Of a stretch of DNA of 64,000 nt, positions 9,298 through 21,397 are shown piece by piece. Position 1 is the first letter of the stretch. Every line of letters starts with the position of its first letter. Location of the stretch: NCBI GenBank assembly GCA_022478985.1, contig JAKSZP010002704.1, positions 124,001 to 188,000 of the forward strand, written 5' to 3'. This DNA is from Massospora cicadina. Its lineage: Eukaryota > Entomophthoromycota > Entomophthoromycetes > Entomophthorales > Entomophthoraceae. The notes beneath the pieces were generated by a model. That model did not search any database. It was not told the DNA's origin and saw only the letters and a program-made list of their open reading frames with translations. The position numbers and the translations under genes are program-made.

Positions 9298-11206
9298 TGG
9301 ATGAAAGCATTCATTCTGCTCTGCTGAATACCTATCCCAAGCAAGTATTTCCTCATTTAGGAGGGGTTTCAGAGTTGCTACAAAAGCCCATATTCAAAGG
9401 AAACGTATCAGAGATATCACCCAACCAAAGCTCAATCTCGAATTCGTTTTCAGGGTTCGCAACCGAGGCTAGGCCGCACACTTCCTATTCTGCTTCGGGA
9501 TTTGATCTCCTTAAAGTCCTCGCCTACCTAGCCAACCGCCCCAACCCCACCATCAACATTGGGCCCGTAGATTTAAGCTGCGCCTTCTTGCTTGTGGATG
9601 TCTGCAAGCCCGACTTACCGATAGTTTATTCGAGCCCCACCTTCCAGACCCTGACCGGCTACGCTACGCACGAGGTTATTGGCCGCAACTGCCGTTTCCT
9701 GCAGTCACCGGATGGCTGGGTGGCTTCGGGCTCCCGCCGGAAATTCACCGACAACGCCCAAGTTCTAACGATGAAACAAGAGATTGGTTTATTCAGGGAG
9801 CACCAATCCAGCATCGTCAACTATAAGAAGGGCGGCAAGCCCTTCATAAACCTTTTGACCATGATCCCCATCTTTGAGAATGGATTTGTCAACTACTATG
9901 TCGGCCTTCAGGTCGACCTTGTAGAGCAGCCTGGAGCCATTATGAAGCATATGCAGGATGGGAAGTACGCCGTAAAATATGGAATTCATACCTTCACCAA
10001 AGAGGTTAAGCCTGGTAAGTTTTTAATTTACGGCTGAACTCAAATCTTGAAGAGGATCCCCTTTTGTCACTTGCGAACCTATTTGTAACGTCAGATGCCT
10101 CGGGGAGCTCAAAAGCAATTGCGCATCTTCCCTCAGCAGAAACTTTGGGCTTGGCTCAAACGCTAATCGAAGACTTTGCCGAGTTTATCCATGTTCTGTC
10201 CCTAAGGGGGACATTTTTATACACTTCCCCAGGCGTCGAGAAGCTTCTCGGGTACACGCCAACCGAGCTTGTTGGGAAGGCGCTCGCCGACATCTGCCAC
10301 CCCGGTGATATTCTTCCCGTTTTGCGCGATTTAAAGGAGGCCTCTAACTCTGGCTCTGCTTGTCTGCTATATCGCGGCATAATAAAATCGGGGGCTTTAC
10401 TTGGTTGAATCGGTTGGGAAGCTTTATAGTGACGGCCGGGGAAGGAAGTGCATGATCTTCAGCAGCCGTATTCGGCCCGTTTATCAGTTATCCTATAGGC
10501 AGTTACTTGCCTGCGGCGGCGAAGTAACCTGTGACGAAATGTGGCTTAAGCTCTCCACGTGCGGCATGCTTTTGCACGTGGGCCCCAGCTGTGCCAATCT
10601 GTTGGGGCTTGACCCCAAAGAGTTGTCTGGAGCTTCGCTCTACCAATTTATGCCGCCTGATCAGTCGTTGACCTTGACGCTATCCCTTGAGCAGGCGTGT
10701 GCCGGTAAAGCTTCGCGCATGGTCCACGGCATCCAAAACAAGGCGGGGAAGTTCATCGACGTCGTAAGCGTACTGTTTCCCGGGAGCGGGCCCGAGCCGC
10801 CCCTAGCGAAGCCCGAGTTTATCCTGTGCCGTACAAAGGTGGCCAAGTTTCAGGCGTTTCACTCGCCAAACAGCGCCAGCACCCCCGCGCAAAACTTGTT
10901 CGGCGCCCTAGCCTTTAGCACCCAAACTTCCTGGCAGTACGAGCTCCAACAGCTGCGCATCAGCAACCGCAAACTTCGCGAGGAGATTGACCGCTTAACC
11001 CCCACCCCGAAAAAGGTATCTTCTGCGAGCCTTTATTTTTTTAACCGTTTGGGTTAAAGCGTAAACCGTCCAGCCGGGAAAGATATTGCAGGGCTTGCCT
11101 TCGAAACGATACGCCCGAGTGGCGCCGCGGGCCCGAGGGCCCTTCAACTCTCTGCAACCCTTGCGGCTTGAAGTATGCGAAGGGGATTTCGCCCTACGCT
11201 ACCTGA
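9294..11206 (+). CDS. wc-1: White Collar-1-type blue-light receptor and GATA zinc-finger transcription factor (LOV-PAS-PAS-ZnF)
   Basis: WC-1 proteins bind flavin, sense blue light in the nucleus and, with WC-2, activate light-responsive and clock genes. Exon 1 (9294-10014) encodes a LOV domain: TLTGYATHEVIGRNCRFLQ, with the photoactive Cys codon at 9690-9692 (residue 133), then SIVNYKKGGKPFINLLTMIP and YYVGLQVDLVEQPG. Intron 1 is 10015-10094 (GTAAGT...TCAG). Exon 2 (10095-11015) has PAS-B (FLYTSPGVEKLLGYTP) and a third PAS (MLLHVGPSCANLLGLDPKEL), then a coiled-coil-like LRISNRKLREEIDRLTP. Intron 2 is 11016-11059 (44 nt). Exon 3 (11060-11206) encodes a GATA finger, C-X2-C-X18-C-X2-C (CRAC...DTPEWRRGPEGP...CNPCGLKYAKG), and ends at TGA 11204-11206. 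There is one break: a T run at 10396-10398 has one T too many, shifting the frame inside PAS-B. Start at 9294 or 9297; about 595 residues, shorter than Neurospora WC-1 and without its glutamine tracts. Confidence 0.9.
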
Positions 11207-14200
11207 CGGGTGCCTCTAAACGGTAGGCGATGGCGTTTGATTTTTTGAGGCTGAGCTTGTAGCCTTTACTGCTAGTCTATCCTTGTAAGCTTGTCCATAT
11301 AAAAAGGGATTTGAGTCCCGGTGAGGTACAAATTTGTTAGGCATTAAAGCACACATTTTTAAGCTCTTTTGATTTTTACTCGGATTTAAAGTTGCTTAGT
11401 ACGTAGAAATAGTTTAAAAGAGCCTGACGCATTACGTATGTATATCGCCTTTATAACCTTAATACATTTGAAAGATAAAACTATTAATAGTAGATGCAAT
11501 TTATAAGTTAACGAATTTGAAGCATCAAACGGGATTAGGTAGTATTGCAACTACCCAAACTTTTCAACATGGAATATCACTAACGTATTTACGTTATTAT
11601 CTATCTCTAAGCCTCGAAATTTTTCCATCCATGTGATTGGAAACTGCAGTTATTAGGGGTTTTATTACTATGGTGGAGAGCAAGCTGGCGGTTGGGATAA
11701 TTATAGCAGGTTTAAAACTTCCGGGATACTAAACCAAGTGAAATCTAAACGTTGTGGTTACATTTGTATTAGTGTCCTTAGAAGCACCTTTTTGAAAAGC
11801 TAATGTTTCTCAGCTAACTTGGTATCTCTAGTTACAACTCGAAATCCTCCGTCAGGTTGTAAACTCCAGATGTTGGGGTATGGAAGCTCTGATATCTGAC
11901 TGAGTAATGATAAATAATATTCTACTATAAGTTTACCTTTACCCTGTAAACGGTAAACTTTTTAAGCGCATCTGCCCAGGCTCCGATCCATTAGACCGTC
12001 TATCGGTTTGTAACCTGGTTCAAGGTAGGTTGGTCTTATTAAAATTCTAGGTCGCAGCGTTAGCTCAAATGACCAAAATCAGTTCATAGAGGTTAACCGC
12101 GTGTAAACTATGGTATCCATCGCCAGAAACATGACTTGACGTTGCTAGGCATGTAAACGACCTCTTTATAGGTTAAAAAAGCTGAGGTTCGGGAGTTTTT
12201 TATTTTGAGCCTTAAGAGCTAAAGAGGCAAGCGAAAGCTTACCCTGATAAATCCTATCGATTTGATACCCTTGAGAAACACTAACCTTGGATTTTAATTA
12301 CCGCACCTATGCCACACGCTTTGGACCTCATTTAATATCTACGAACTTTCCAGTTTCTGAAATTAGATGGGGCGATTACCGATAGGGAGCTTTCATCTAT
12401 TTGCTGACGCGGAGACGTTTTTCCAAGCTATATAATCGCTTAATTGCTAAAAACGCTCAATTCTCGGTTTCCAAGTTGAACCTGATGCTCCATTATAATT
12501 TTGAAATCTAAATCAGTTACCGTATAAATAAAGCCATCCATCCGATTTAAACCTTTGAGTCTATAATTGTAATACTTATATAAGGATAGAGGTAAGGCCA
12601 ACGTTAGTAATCCCAAGCCGAGAGGAACGCCATCCCATTAACCCTTTAAAAGCTTTTAAGGCTGTTAATACCATCCTCATTGTCAACGTGGAGGCGACCG
12701 TCAACCGCCGTGAAAGTAGCAGTTTCCCTAACCTCACGGCGTGAGGCGTTCGGCTATTAAAATATCCGAAATCTCGGTTTTGGCAAGCCGCCAACCACGC
12801 CCTGAACCCCTATAAAAATATTGATGATCCTAATTGGCTCAAGTTAGTAACGAGTTTAGAAGGGTATTTAAGCTGCAAGTTTCGTTTGGTAGGTTTATCG
12901 GTGGTAACCTGTAAACCGTTTATATTGGCTTTTATTAAAGATCAATAAAGTTAAGCCAGAAGGAGTCATCGATAAGAAATTGGCTAAAAATAAAGTTACC
13001 AGTGATCAGTACAGTTCATATAAGGGTTATTGGACCCTTTCCATCTCCATAGGAACGTTCATCCCTACCAAATTAAAAGTTAAATTCTATTGTGAATCCC
13101 TTAGAGAACATTGGTATTTTAGCCCATACCATCGATAAAGCGTTGGGCGGAAGCAGCCAATCGATCAATCTCAGCTTCCGATTCCAAAAGTTGATTCTAA
13201 AAGCAATTTGCTTTTACCTATCTAGCAAACCGGTATAAAGGTACCTATAATTGCTACTTGGGTTGATATAATTTAGTTAAATGGATGGTGAGTTGATAGT
13301 TATAGTGTAAAAACTGGCCCGAGATCAGAGTTGCCCATTAAAATTTATTGTACCTTACTCCTTTGAAAACTATGGCCTGGCTACTGAGTTATAATGGTGG
13401 TTCAGATAAGCAGTTACAAAAGAGATTTTTTAACGTTAAGTTATAAGAATAGCTTCACTTCCCAGTTGCCAACCCTTTGGTATATGAGGTCCAAATTGAT
13501 TGGTAACATCAATCATCTGAAATTAAGGATGATTAGACAACTATAGTTTGATAAGAGAAGGGTTAAGCACGTGTAGTTGAGGGCTAAGCGTTTCCAATAG
13601 CGCTAACTCATGGGCAGCCCCAACAGGGGATGAGGCTGTGTACCATACAGGCAATCAGAATATTAAGGGTCAGATGGAGGCAGCAACCAATTTATTTATT
13701 CATTACAAAGCATAATGTATATTAAGTTATCGAATATTCTTAACCCTAGTTTTCTATCCAGCATGGTCTTAGACTAATGGTTGGTATGGAATCCCCTTTG
13801 ATTTGAGAAAAATTAAGCAAGGTCTAGGAAGCTTTAAACCTGTATGGCACGTTTATATAGATAAGTACAAGTTATTACAGTTGAAAATGACATTGAATTC
13901 AAAAAAGGTATCAACTATGTAGTCAAGGTCTTTATAGTAGTTGATCTCCTTGGAGCTCAACCTATAGTCCATCAGAATGTATTTATCATAATAAAGCCAA
14001 CCGATTATGTATTTTGATCAACTTCCAACCAGATTACCTTACCATTTTTATTGAAGGCTAGCCAAGAAACCCAGCTCTATGCTTGAGTTTATAATTTACC
14101 AGATGATTCTAATCAAATGGTTTATTTTTTATTTTGGTAGATGGCCATCAATAAGTTAATAAACCATTAAACCTATTGAATCATCCAACCACCAACCACT

Positions 14201-14856
14201 TGGTCAAAATCAACTAAACCTATTTGTTCAATAAAAAATTATCAGCTGTTTACCCAAATCCAATTGAACCATCAAATTAACCAAAAACCATAAACTACTC
14301 ACCCAAACCCAATTGAAACTGTTGAGTAAACTGAGCCACCAACCTTTTACCATGTCATATGGATTAACAGTCCATCAATATTATGTAAAACAATGATTTG
14401 CCACTCTATGAATATTAATTTTACTCCGAGTTCCACCAATTCTCCTAGAAAATTCAAGGCTCCAAAATATTCCTAAAGATGGGTATAAAGCCCTTTGTCA
14501 GTATTATAATAAAGTATCATTTTATATTCTAAGTTTTTTAAGTTTATTTTATTCTAATTTTAAATGTTTTCCTTGCGTATTTCTATTCACAAACACCCAG
14601 ATGGCTGAAGATTGCCAAATTGATGATCCAGAGAACCTTGATACTTACACTACACCACCAGCTACCCATCAAAGAATCCAGCAGAACCCACTAGTTCCTT
14701 GATAATACCAGAGAGGGAATACCCACCACTAGATTTGTGATATTGGCAGTTTCACAACAGTGGTTGGTAGGTTTTGGTTAATCTGATATGTTCGATGGTT
14801 TCAGCTGAGTAGTTAGTGGTTGTCTATAATATAAAATCAAAAATATATTATTTTAT
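11207..14856. other. Intergenic region between the WC-1-like gene and the transposon nest; no gene seen
   Basis: No reading frame with recognisable protein sequence, no tRNA and no TE motif were found in 3.6 kb. Composition is balanced to AT-rich. Around 14160-14330 there is a loose CA/AT-rich repeat: ACCCAAATCCAATTGAA at about 14255 recurs as ACCCAAACCCAATTGAA at about 14301. A partly matching inverted copy rich in ACCAACCACT lies near 14760-14830 and may be an old non-autonomous element. The 3' UTR of the WC-1-like gene should lie at the left end. Confidence 0.5.
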
Positions 14857-14937
14857 GGCATTTTTTACAGTTTCACAGTATTCTTGGAAAAATTTCACAT
14901 AACTTTTTATAGTTTTCACATTATTTTTTACATATCA
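14857..14937. repeat. Left terminal inverted repeat of the Tc1/mariner-like element
   Basis: This block has TTTTTTACAGTTTCACA, then AAAAATTTCACATAACTTTT and TTTTCACATTATTTTTTACA. The same order of blocks appears in the reverse complement of 48585-48701, with mismatches and an extra unit on that side. Confidence 0.6.
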
Positions 14938-15095
14938 AATTTTTCTTTTTCTTATTTAGCTGTTTTTTAGCATAATATTATATTGAAATGCATCACATTG
15001 AAGAGTAATAAATAAAAAATAAAACTGTAGTTAATGAGACATAAAGACTTTTAGTAAAAAAGAAAGGGGGTTTTCTATAAAAAGAACCTTCTAAT

Positions 15096-15206
15096 ATGCT
15101 TTCAACTAATTACAAAGCTGCTAGAAAACTTATTGAAGTTTATAAAAAAGAAGATAGAATAATAAAAAGTGGTAAAAAGTTCTGTAAATAGAATAATTGG
15201 TCAAGG
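15096..15206 (+). pseudogene. N-terminal part of Tc1/mariner-like transposase (first piece)
   Basis: ATG at about 15096 opens MLSTNYKAARKLIEVYKKED, followed by a GKKFC motif and then a stop. The AT-rich lysine-rich frame is cut at 15206 by LTR I and appears to continue after 47740 with YETNPIDTLKEIVNKVEE, a typical linker/HTH segment of this transposase family. Alone this piece is weak; its assignment rests on the right-hand piece. Confidence 0.5.
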
Positions 15207-16532
15207 TGTAAGTCTGGGGAAGTGTCAGGGAGATGGCAGATAATGTTTAGACTGGCCTGCCAGTCAGGATGTTAAAGCACAAAAAGGCAAGTCAGAATTC
15301 TAGAGGTATTGCCACTCAAATGACGTTATGGTATATGGAAAGGTGAGTGATAAGTGAGGGCTGGTGGACCACAAGCATAAAAAGAAACTCTACAAGAAAC
15401 CATGCTGTTATGGCTCCAGACCCAGTGGGCCTAGAAATGAGGAGTTGAAAGATGGATCAAATAGTTTGGAGCTCCCTGTAAGGGAACTGGATATGATAAC
15501 CTTGGTGAGGAGGCAGATCCTCGCCTGGAGTGAAAACAGTTGAGCCCAAAGGATACTGATATCCTGCTGGCAAATGGCCTCTGCAATTGGGGATAGTTCC
15601 ACAAGATTATTAACACAATAAGCCCAATTGGTTATGGTAGGAGCTAGAGTTACTATTATAACTGGGGTTGCCAAGTTGATGGGAGGCCCATGAGGCCACA
15701 TTGGAGGAGTCTCAAGGGGGTCAGCAAAGAAAAATTTGAAATAAATCAGATAAATTGGAGCATGGAAAGGATTTTAATGATTTGTAAAATGAGAAATTTG
15801 ACTGTCAATTTCCTCAGCATATTATGACTGCTTAAGTAGATGATCAATTTGGGGAATAGCTTGGGAAAGCATGGTATTGGGCCCTCAAGATTTGACCTAA
15901 CCTGGAAAACTTCAAATGAGGGGGAGAAAAACAAACTTAATTTGAACTGACTTTGAAAGAGTCAGTGGTGGGCCAAGTCACTTTTGGTTTATCCGCAGAT
16001 GCCCAAATTGCAGTTTTACCACAGTTTGATGGTTAGTGCAATGGTGTCTTGGCCAATGGGCAATGGGAACCTCCCAAAGCCACCCCACGTAAGGGTGGTC
16101 CCAGAGGTCAGGAACAGGTTTGGGGTGCCCAACCTGTCTGCACATGGTCACTTTGGCATCTGTTCAACCAAGGGGGATTCATCAAACAAAGATCTCAATA
16201 TTTGTGAGGAGGGTTCCAAGCTGTCAGTAACCTTTGACAGTGGCTCAATGCCTTTGGCAAGTTCCACCAAAGATTTGACATTAGGCACATTCTTTTTATA
16301 GGATACACGCCCATCAGGCTTTGTTCCCATTATTTTTGGAGTGGGTTTCAAACCAGTGACAACATTTTTCATTGGCTTGATGTCATTGGAAAATTTTCAT
16401 AAAATTTAACGCTTGACACTCCATTTACTGAATGTATGCACCCATCAGGCTTTGTTGCTGAGAGTTTGGGGCTCTCAGACCTTAATTTTAAGGGCACATT
16501 GCCATCAACTTCATGAGGACCTTTTTGCCCCA

Positions 16533-17277
16533 TGTAGGAATCCAGCTTAGGAGAGATTGCTAGTGCTTACGCCACTGGATTCCACAAAAGTTTTAATAAA
16601 ATTTAATAAATATCTGCCAATAAAAACTTGGGGTTTTTATTATTTTTATTAGAAGCATGGTGGTGTGAACAAAAAGTGATCCCTTCCCAATATTTAACAA
16701 TTAGTATTTATACTGATTTTGAGGGTTGGAGGGAATTTGGGGATAGGTTTGGAATAGCTTTGATGCTTCCAATTTAGGTAAATTGGGTTTTGATTTTATT
16801 AGATCTTGGGGAAAGTGAGTTAATTTTGGTAAAACAAAAGTTGGGTTTTGGGGCAAAATGTACCCATGCAGCAAGAATTTGATGTACCACAATCAATCAC
16901 CACTAGAGAAATTACTTTCACCTCAGGGGACCTCTACCACGCCTATAAAAGAGGGTGGCCCCACATAGGTGTTGTGAAGGACTTGGTGATGGTTGGGGGA
17001 GTACCTTCCGCTGGTTGCCCCAAAGTCCATCATGTGGTCAGTGAAATTCAATTGTTTAACTTTAAAATTAATGCCCGTGCAGGTTTCAAGCTGGTGTTAC
17101 CCCAATTAATGGGGTTCCACCAAAAATAGGCTAAGGTCTTTTGGCCAATATCATTAAAATTCATTAAAATTGCTCTTAATGACATTGGAGAATTGCAAAT
17201 GGCTGACATTTCCTCTTTTCAGCTAAATTCAACCTAAAACATTCCTAGTTTCCAGCTGCAAGGGCAAATGTCTGACA
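16533..17277 (-). repeat. 3' LTR of element E (745 bp)
   Basis: TG...CA ends, with a terminal TGTCTGACA (on +) next to the purine-rich tract of the Pol end (CTTGAGGGGTGA on minus, as in element A). The same length and order of sequence are present at 44588-45332, including TGGATTCC/TGGATCAC, the TTTATTATTTTTATTAG block and GCCACGCCTATAAAAG, which gives a TATA box on the + strand. Confidence 0.93.
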
Positions 17278-18815
17278 TCACCCCTCAAGAATGTTGGGGG
17301 GAGAATATGGACATAGGAAACAGCCATGTATGCAATTAATTGTGATACCAGTAGCTATATTTTTGATTGAGTACTCATTTCCTCTCTTGTAGATGATGGT
17401 AAAGGGACCCTCCAAATTTGATTGAAGCTTACCGCTTCTAGGAGTGATGCAGTTATAGTAGTACAATATCATGTTGGATACTTGGAAGGTAGGTAGGGGT
17501 TCAGAACTCATTGGCAGCCTTCCCTTCTTTTGTCACTGTTTTTTCTAGATTGGTCATAGCTTTAGATTGGGGTTGAATTATGCGCTGAGCCAATCTTCTC
17601 ATAACTTTCTCCAGTTTCTCAACCCTAGAAGAGAATACATCCTTAGCTAAGAGGGCAGGTATGCCTGGTTCCCATCCATACAAGACATGTAATAAAGACA
17701 TTTTTAAAATATGTTGATAGATAATATTATGCTATAAGAGCACTAGGTAGATATTTATTCCAGTGAAGAGGATCAGAGGAGGCCATTTTTCATAAAATGG
17801 AAACTGAGGTTCCATTTGCTCTTTCCACAGTCCCATTTGTAGGAAGGGTTATACAGAGCTGAGAAAAGTTGTTGTGCTCCCATAGATGTGGCCAGGATTT
17901 TAACTACTCTGGAGGTGAAGTTCTTACCCTTATCGCAGAGTAGTACTTGAGGGCAACTGTGATGAGTGAAGGTGTGTCAATGTAAAAAGGTGGCGGTAGC
18001 CTTAGCTGTTTGGGCAGGAAAAGCCATGGCTTCAACCCATTTAGTGAAGTGGTCAAAGGCTACTAGGATAAATATGTTTTCACTAGTAGACTGAGGAAGG
18101 GGACCAACTACATCCAAGCTGATGGTGTGGAATGGTTGTTGAGGGGTAGTTGGCTGATATTGGTATCTAAACTTGAAACCAGATTGCTTCTTACAAGTAA
18201 GGCAAGCTTTCAAAACATCAACGATATATTTTATCATTCCATCCCAGTAAAACCAATCCTTAATCCATTAATAGGTTTTTTGCCCCTCCATGACCTAGGG
18301 TGGAATGTGCTTTTAAGATAGCAGGTATGCATTTCAAGGTTTGAAGGTAAGGTAGCTATTTTGTCCCCACCTGCTTATACAACTTCCCATCTTCAACTTT
18401 AGTGTTATGGGAGTGCCAAGCTAAAATCTTCTGAACAGGCTCATCCTCATCCTCCCATTCATTGGGGGTCATTAAAAGGTCATCTAATCTCTCTGCCTCA
18501 CTATTATCTAAGTGAAGGACTGGTAGCTGAGTCAACCCATCAACATTCAATTGATGGGTTTCCACAGGGTGTTCAATCTTCATGTTGTAAGGCTGGAGCT
18601 TTAGAGCCCAGCAAGCTAGCTGACCAGTAGGATCCTTCATGTTCTGTAACCACTTTAGAGATGTGTGGTCAGTAAATACAGTGAAGGTGATTCCACAGAG
18701 AAAATGGTGATAGTGCATTACAGCCAACAGAACAGCAAGGCACTCCTTCTCCACTACACTGTAGTTACATTCCACCTTCAACAGCATCTTGCTAAAATAG
18801 GACACAGGATGATCT
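17278..18815 (-). pseudogene. Element E Pol, distal part: RNase H and integrase
   Basis: Read on minus from 18805: RNase H (VSYFSKMLLKVECNYSVVEK, then FTVFTDHTSLKWLQNMKDP), a linker, the zinc-binding part (ACLTCKKQSG, about 18180-18205), and the integrase core (ISLDVVGPLP, then VAFDHFTKWVEA, about 18020-18110). A region with stops (17700-17976) follows, then the C-terminal module ending NCIHGCFLCPYSPPN before TAG at 17278. Frameshifts occur after 18356 and 17977 and stops lie between 17977 and 17701, so it is inactive. The start of this piece at 18815 is the TSD of solo LTR G; coding resumes upstream at 19666. Confidence 0.85.
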
Positions 18816-19665
18816 TGTGGGAATCTTATATGACCACATTATTCAGCTTTAGATTAATTAAGCTTCAATTTATTTAAATTAATGGTTTGCATATTTTAAT
18901 TTAGCTTATTGATTAATCTTTGAATGATAATCTAACTATGTAATATAGGTAGCAATAATAACTGACTGAACGGTTAATTGTAATTCTCATAGGATCATAT
19001 CCAATGATAATTACAGTTACAATTTCACCGGGATTGTTGCTGACAATTTGGAGATGAGTAAGTTGGCTCGATATGGGCAATTACTCATGAGAAATCATTG
19101 GGTTTGGTAGCTGACATGTGGGATGATGCAAATGGCGATTTAAGTATGCTATTCCTAATGAATATCAGCTGGAATATTTCTCTAAAATTGAACCAATATC
19201 TCTTTTTTGTCAGCTAGGCGTGCTGAGACCATTGTGGTTACCACGATTTACCCCTAATACATGTACTCCCATACTTCCGCCTATAAGTATTCCCTCATTT
19301 TATTATTAATAAACACCTTAGACTGAGATAAACCTTAGACCTATAGTTTATATTCATTATATCTTGTGTTGTATCTGCTTCTTGTGAAGAGAGTCCTTGT
19401 CTAAGTGTCAACGCCAGAGTGAGGCTGAAGTCACTTAAATTATCATATCTTGCCAGAGTGAGGCCAAAATCACTTGAATTCTTATATTGTCAGAGTGAGG
19501 CCAAAATCACTTATATTATTATATGCCAGAGTAGGGCTGAATCTACCCATTTATCCAATTCTTGACTAAGCTAATTGTCTTCATATAATTAGCAAGTTTG
19601 TATTTATTCCCAGAGTCAGTAGTTAAGCAAACCTGTGCACCAGTGAAAACCCATCAGTTTTTACA
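18816..19665. repeat. Solo LTR G (850 bp) with TSD GATCT, inside element E RNase H
   Basis: Starts TGTGGGAATC and ends GTTTTTACA. GATCT is duplicated exactly at 18811-18815 and 19666-19670. Removing the LTR and one GATCT brings the RNase H frame of element E back into phase. It contains CGCCTATAAGTATTCC (near 19280) and AATAAACACC (near 19309), consistent with TATA and polyadenylation signals, and a set of tandem repeats at 19413-19546. Confidence 0.93.
19413..19546. repeat. Short tandem repeats inside solo LTR G
   Basis: Four units start at 19413, 19452, 19489 and 19525. Each begins GCCAGAGTGAGG or a close variant, then GAAGTCACTTAAAT or AAAATCACTTGAAT. Spacing is 39, 37 and 36 bp, and the last unit is partial. 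They lie downstream of the TATA and polyadenylation signals, so probably in U5 or late R. Confidence 0.9.
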
Positions 19666-21397
19666 GATCTACACCATGTTCATCTAGTTGAGCTAAAATG
19701 GTCCCAATGGCATAGTCCGAGGCATCAGTGAATAAGCTGAAGGGTTTATTATAATCAGGGTGCCATAGGATAGAATGTTGTTGTAGCAGTTGCTTCATTG
19801 TTCCAAAAGTGGCCTTTTGTTCAGCACCCCAATAAAAAGGGGTATTCTTGATTAGTAGCCAGACAAGGGGCTCACTGAGTTGGGAAAACTTAGGGATAAA
19901 ATGATAATAATGCCCCATCATCCCTAGAAATACCTGAACATCCTGTAAAATTTTAGGGAGCAGAATTTTGGAGACGGCTTTGACCTTATCCTGCATAGGT
20001 TGAATTCCTTCTTGGGAGATGGAGTGGCCAAGGAAATCCAATTTCTTTTGGAAGAAGGTACACTTGGAGGGCTTCAACTTAATATTAGACTTATGTAACC
20101 GTTGAAACACCTCCCTCAAGTGATCAAGATATTTGTTATAAGTTTTGGAGAAAACTGTGATGTCATCATGATAGATGATGACACAAGTTAACTTGAGGTC
20201 CTGCAAGATGTGATCCATCGCATGCTGGAAAGAGGCAGGTGCATTGCACAACCCTTGGGGTAATTGTGTGGGTTGGAAGAGACCTTCACTACAAATAAGA
20301 GCGCATTTCTCCTGATCTTGAGGAGAAAGGTCCATTTGCCAATAGCCACTGGCCAAGTCCATGGCGGAGAAGAAGTTAGAGCCAGAGAGTTGAGCCAGGG
20401 CGTCATCAATGTGAGGGATAGGATAGCTATCCTTCTTAGTGAGGCTATTTAACCTACGGTAATCCATGACTATCTGATGACCTCCATTTTTCTTTTTAAT
20501 TAGTAAGAGAGGTGACAATCAAGGGCTTTGTGAAGGAATGAGTAACCCCGCATCTAATAACTGCTGGAGCTCCATCCTCTTTTGTTGTTCCTCTACCTTT
20601 GACTTGCGGTAAGGTTTGGACATAAGGCCAGACATCACCCACATCAATGGAGTGGCACCAGCCCTTCATGTGGCCATAGTCAGTATCCAATTTGGAGAAG
20701 ATGTCACTATATTTGTCCAGCAAGGTATGAACTTTCTCCAACTCCTCTGGGGTTAGCTTATCCGAAATATGAACATTGGGCAAGGTACACACCATGTTGT
20801 CCATGAGTAAGCCCAAATCCGCCATAGAGCCAATGGAGTGGATATGTTTGATGTCCTCCATGGGGAATAAAAAGCCTCTGCCAATCTCCTGGTGTTTCCA
20901 TATGATCATGTCCTTCCCGGTGAGGTTTCCCAATAGAATGGTAATTGACCTCTGATAGGCTGGGTCTAGTATCCCAGGCAATACACGAGGCTTCAAGGGG
21001 CTAATTCTCTTGATACTTATGAGGTGCAACAAGCAATGGTGTAGTATTTGTAGTGTGATTTTTAGTGTCAACCACGCTTTGTTCACCAGGTTTAATAAAA
21101 ACCTCATCTGCAGCATAAAACGGTATACCCTCCTTAGCATCCACTGATTCTGGAAATTTTTTTGTGTTACACCCAGAAGTGGAATAAGGCAAGGTTATAG
21201 CTGAGAAGGGGTATTCAACTAAGCAAGAGTATTCATGCTTGCTGGGTTCTTTATTGGATAAGACTAAAGGGACTTCATAGTTGAATAATGAGAGGACCAC
21301 TTGCTTCATGTTGATTATTTCTTCATACTCAATCATAAATTGAGTGCTGATGAGCATATCATATGCATTTTTGTTTAAAGCCACAGCAGGGGCTGAT
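19666..21397 (-). pseudogene. Element E Pol, proximal part: protease end and reverse transcriptase
   Basis: From 21397 on minus: the end of the protease (NKNAYDMLISTQFM, about 21340-21385), a spacer, then RT: LLIKKKNGGHQIVMDYRRLN (about 20450-20510), SAMDLASGYWQMDL, LPQGLCNAPASFQ, and the catalytic IIYHDDITVFSK (about 20145-20180; YLDD or YIDD is more usual). The connection follows (FLGMMGHYYHFIPKFSQLSEP), then the start of RNase H (LFTDASDYAIGTILAQLDEHG). The RT frame is open for 285 codons (20518-19661), running into solo LTR G. A break near 20500 separates it from the upstream frame, and another occurs near 21000-21140. Upstream coding continues at 35781 after insertion D. Confidence 0.9.

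Noticed and set aside
10380..10410. Programmed frameshifting in the WC-1-like gene
   Set aside because: No slippery heptamer or downstream structure is evident, and other host exons show the same kind of single-base homopolymer surplus.
12576..12794. 72-codon minus-strand frame
   Set aside because: No domain, no conserved-looking context and no splice extension that lengthens it; expected by chance in 3.6 kb.
16148..16372. Frames in LTR H and in the 6056-7474 LTR (for example 6977-7360)
   Set aside because: They share sequence because the LTRs are homologous; stops and differing starts argue against a protein.
19413..19546. Regularly spaced repeats as a CRISPR array
   Set aside because: The units are adjacent and vary along their length, there are no unique spacers, and they are part of an LTR in a eukaryotic genome.
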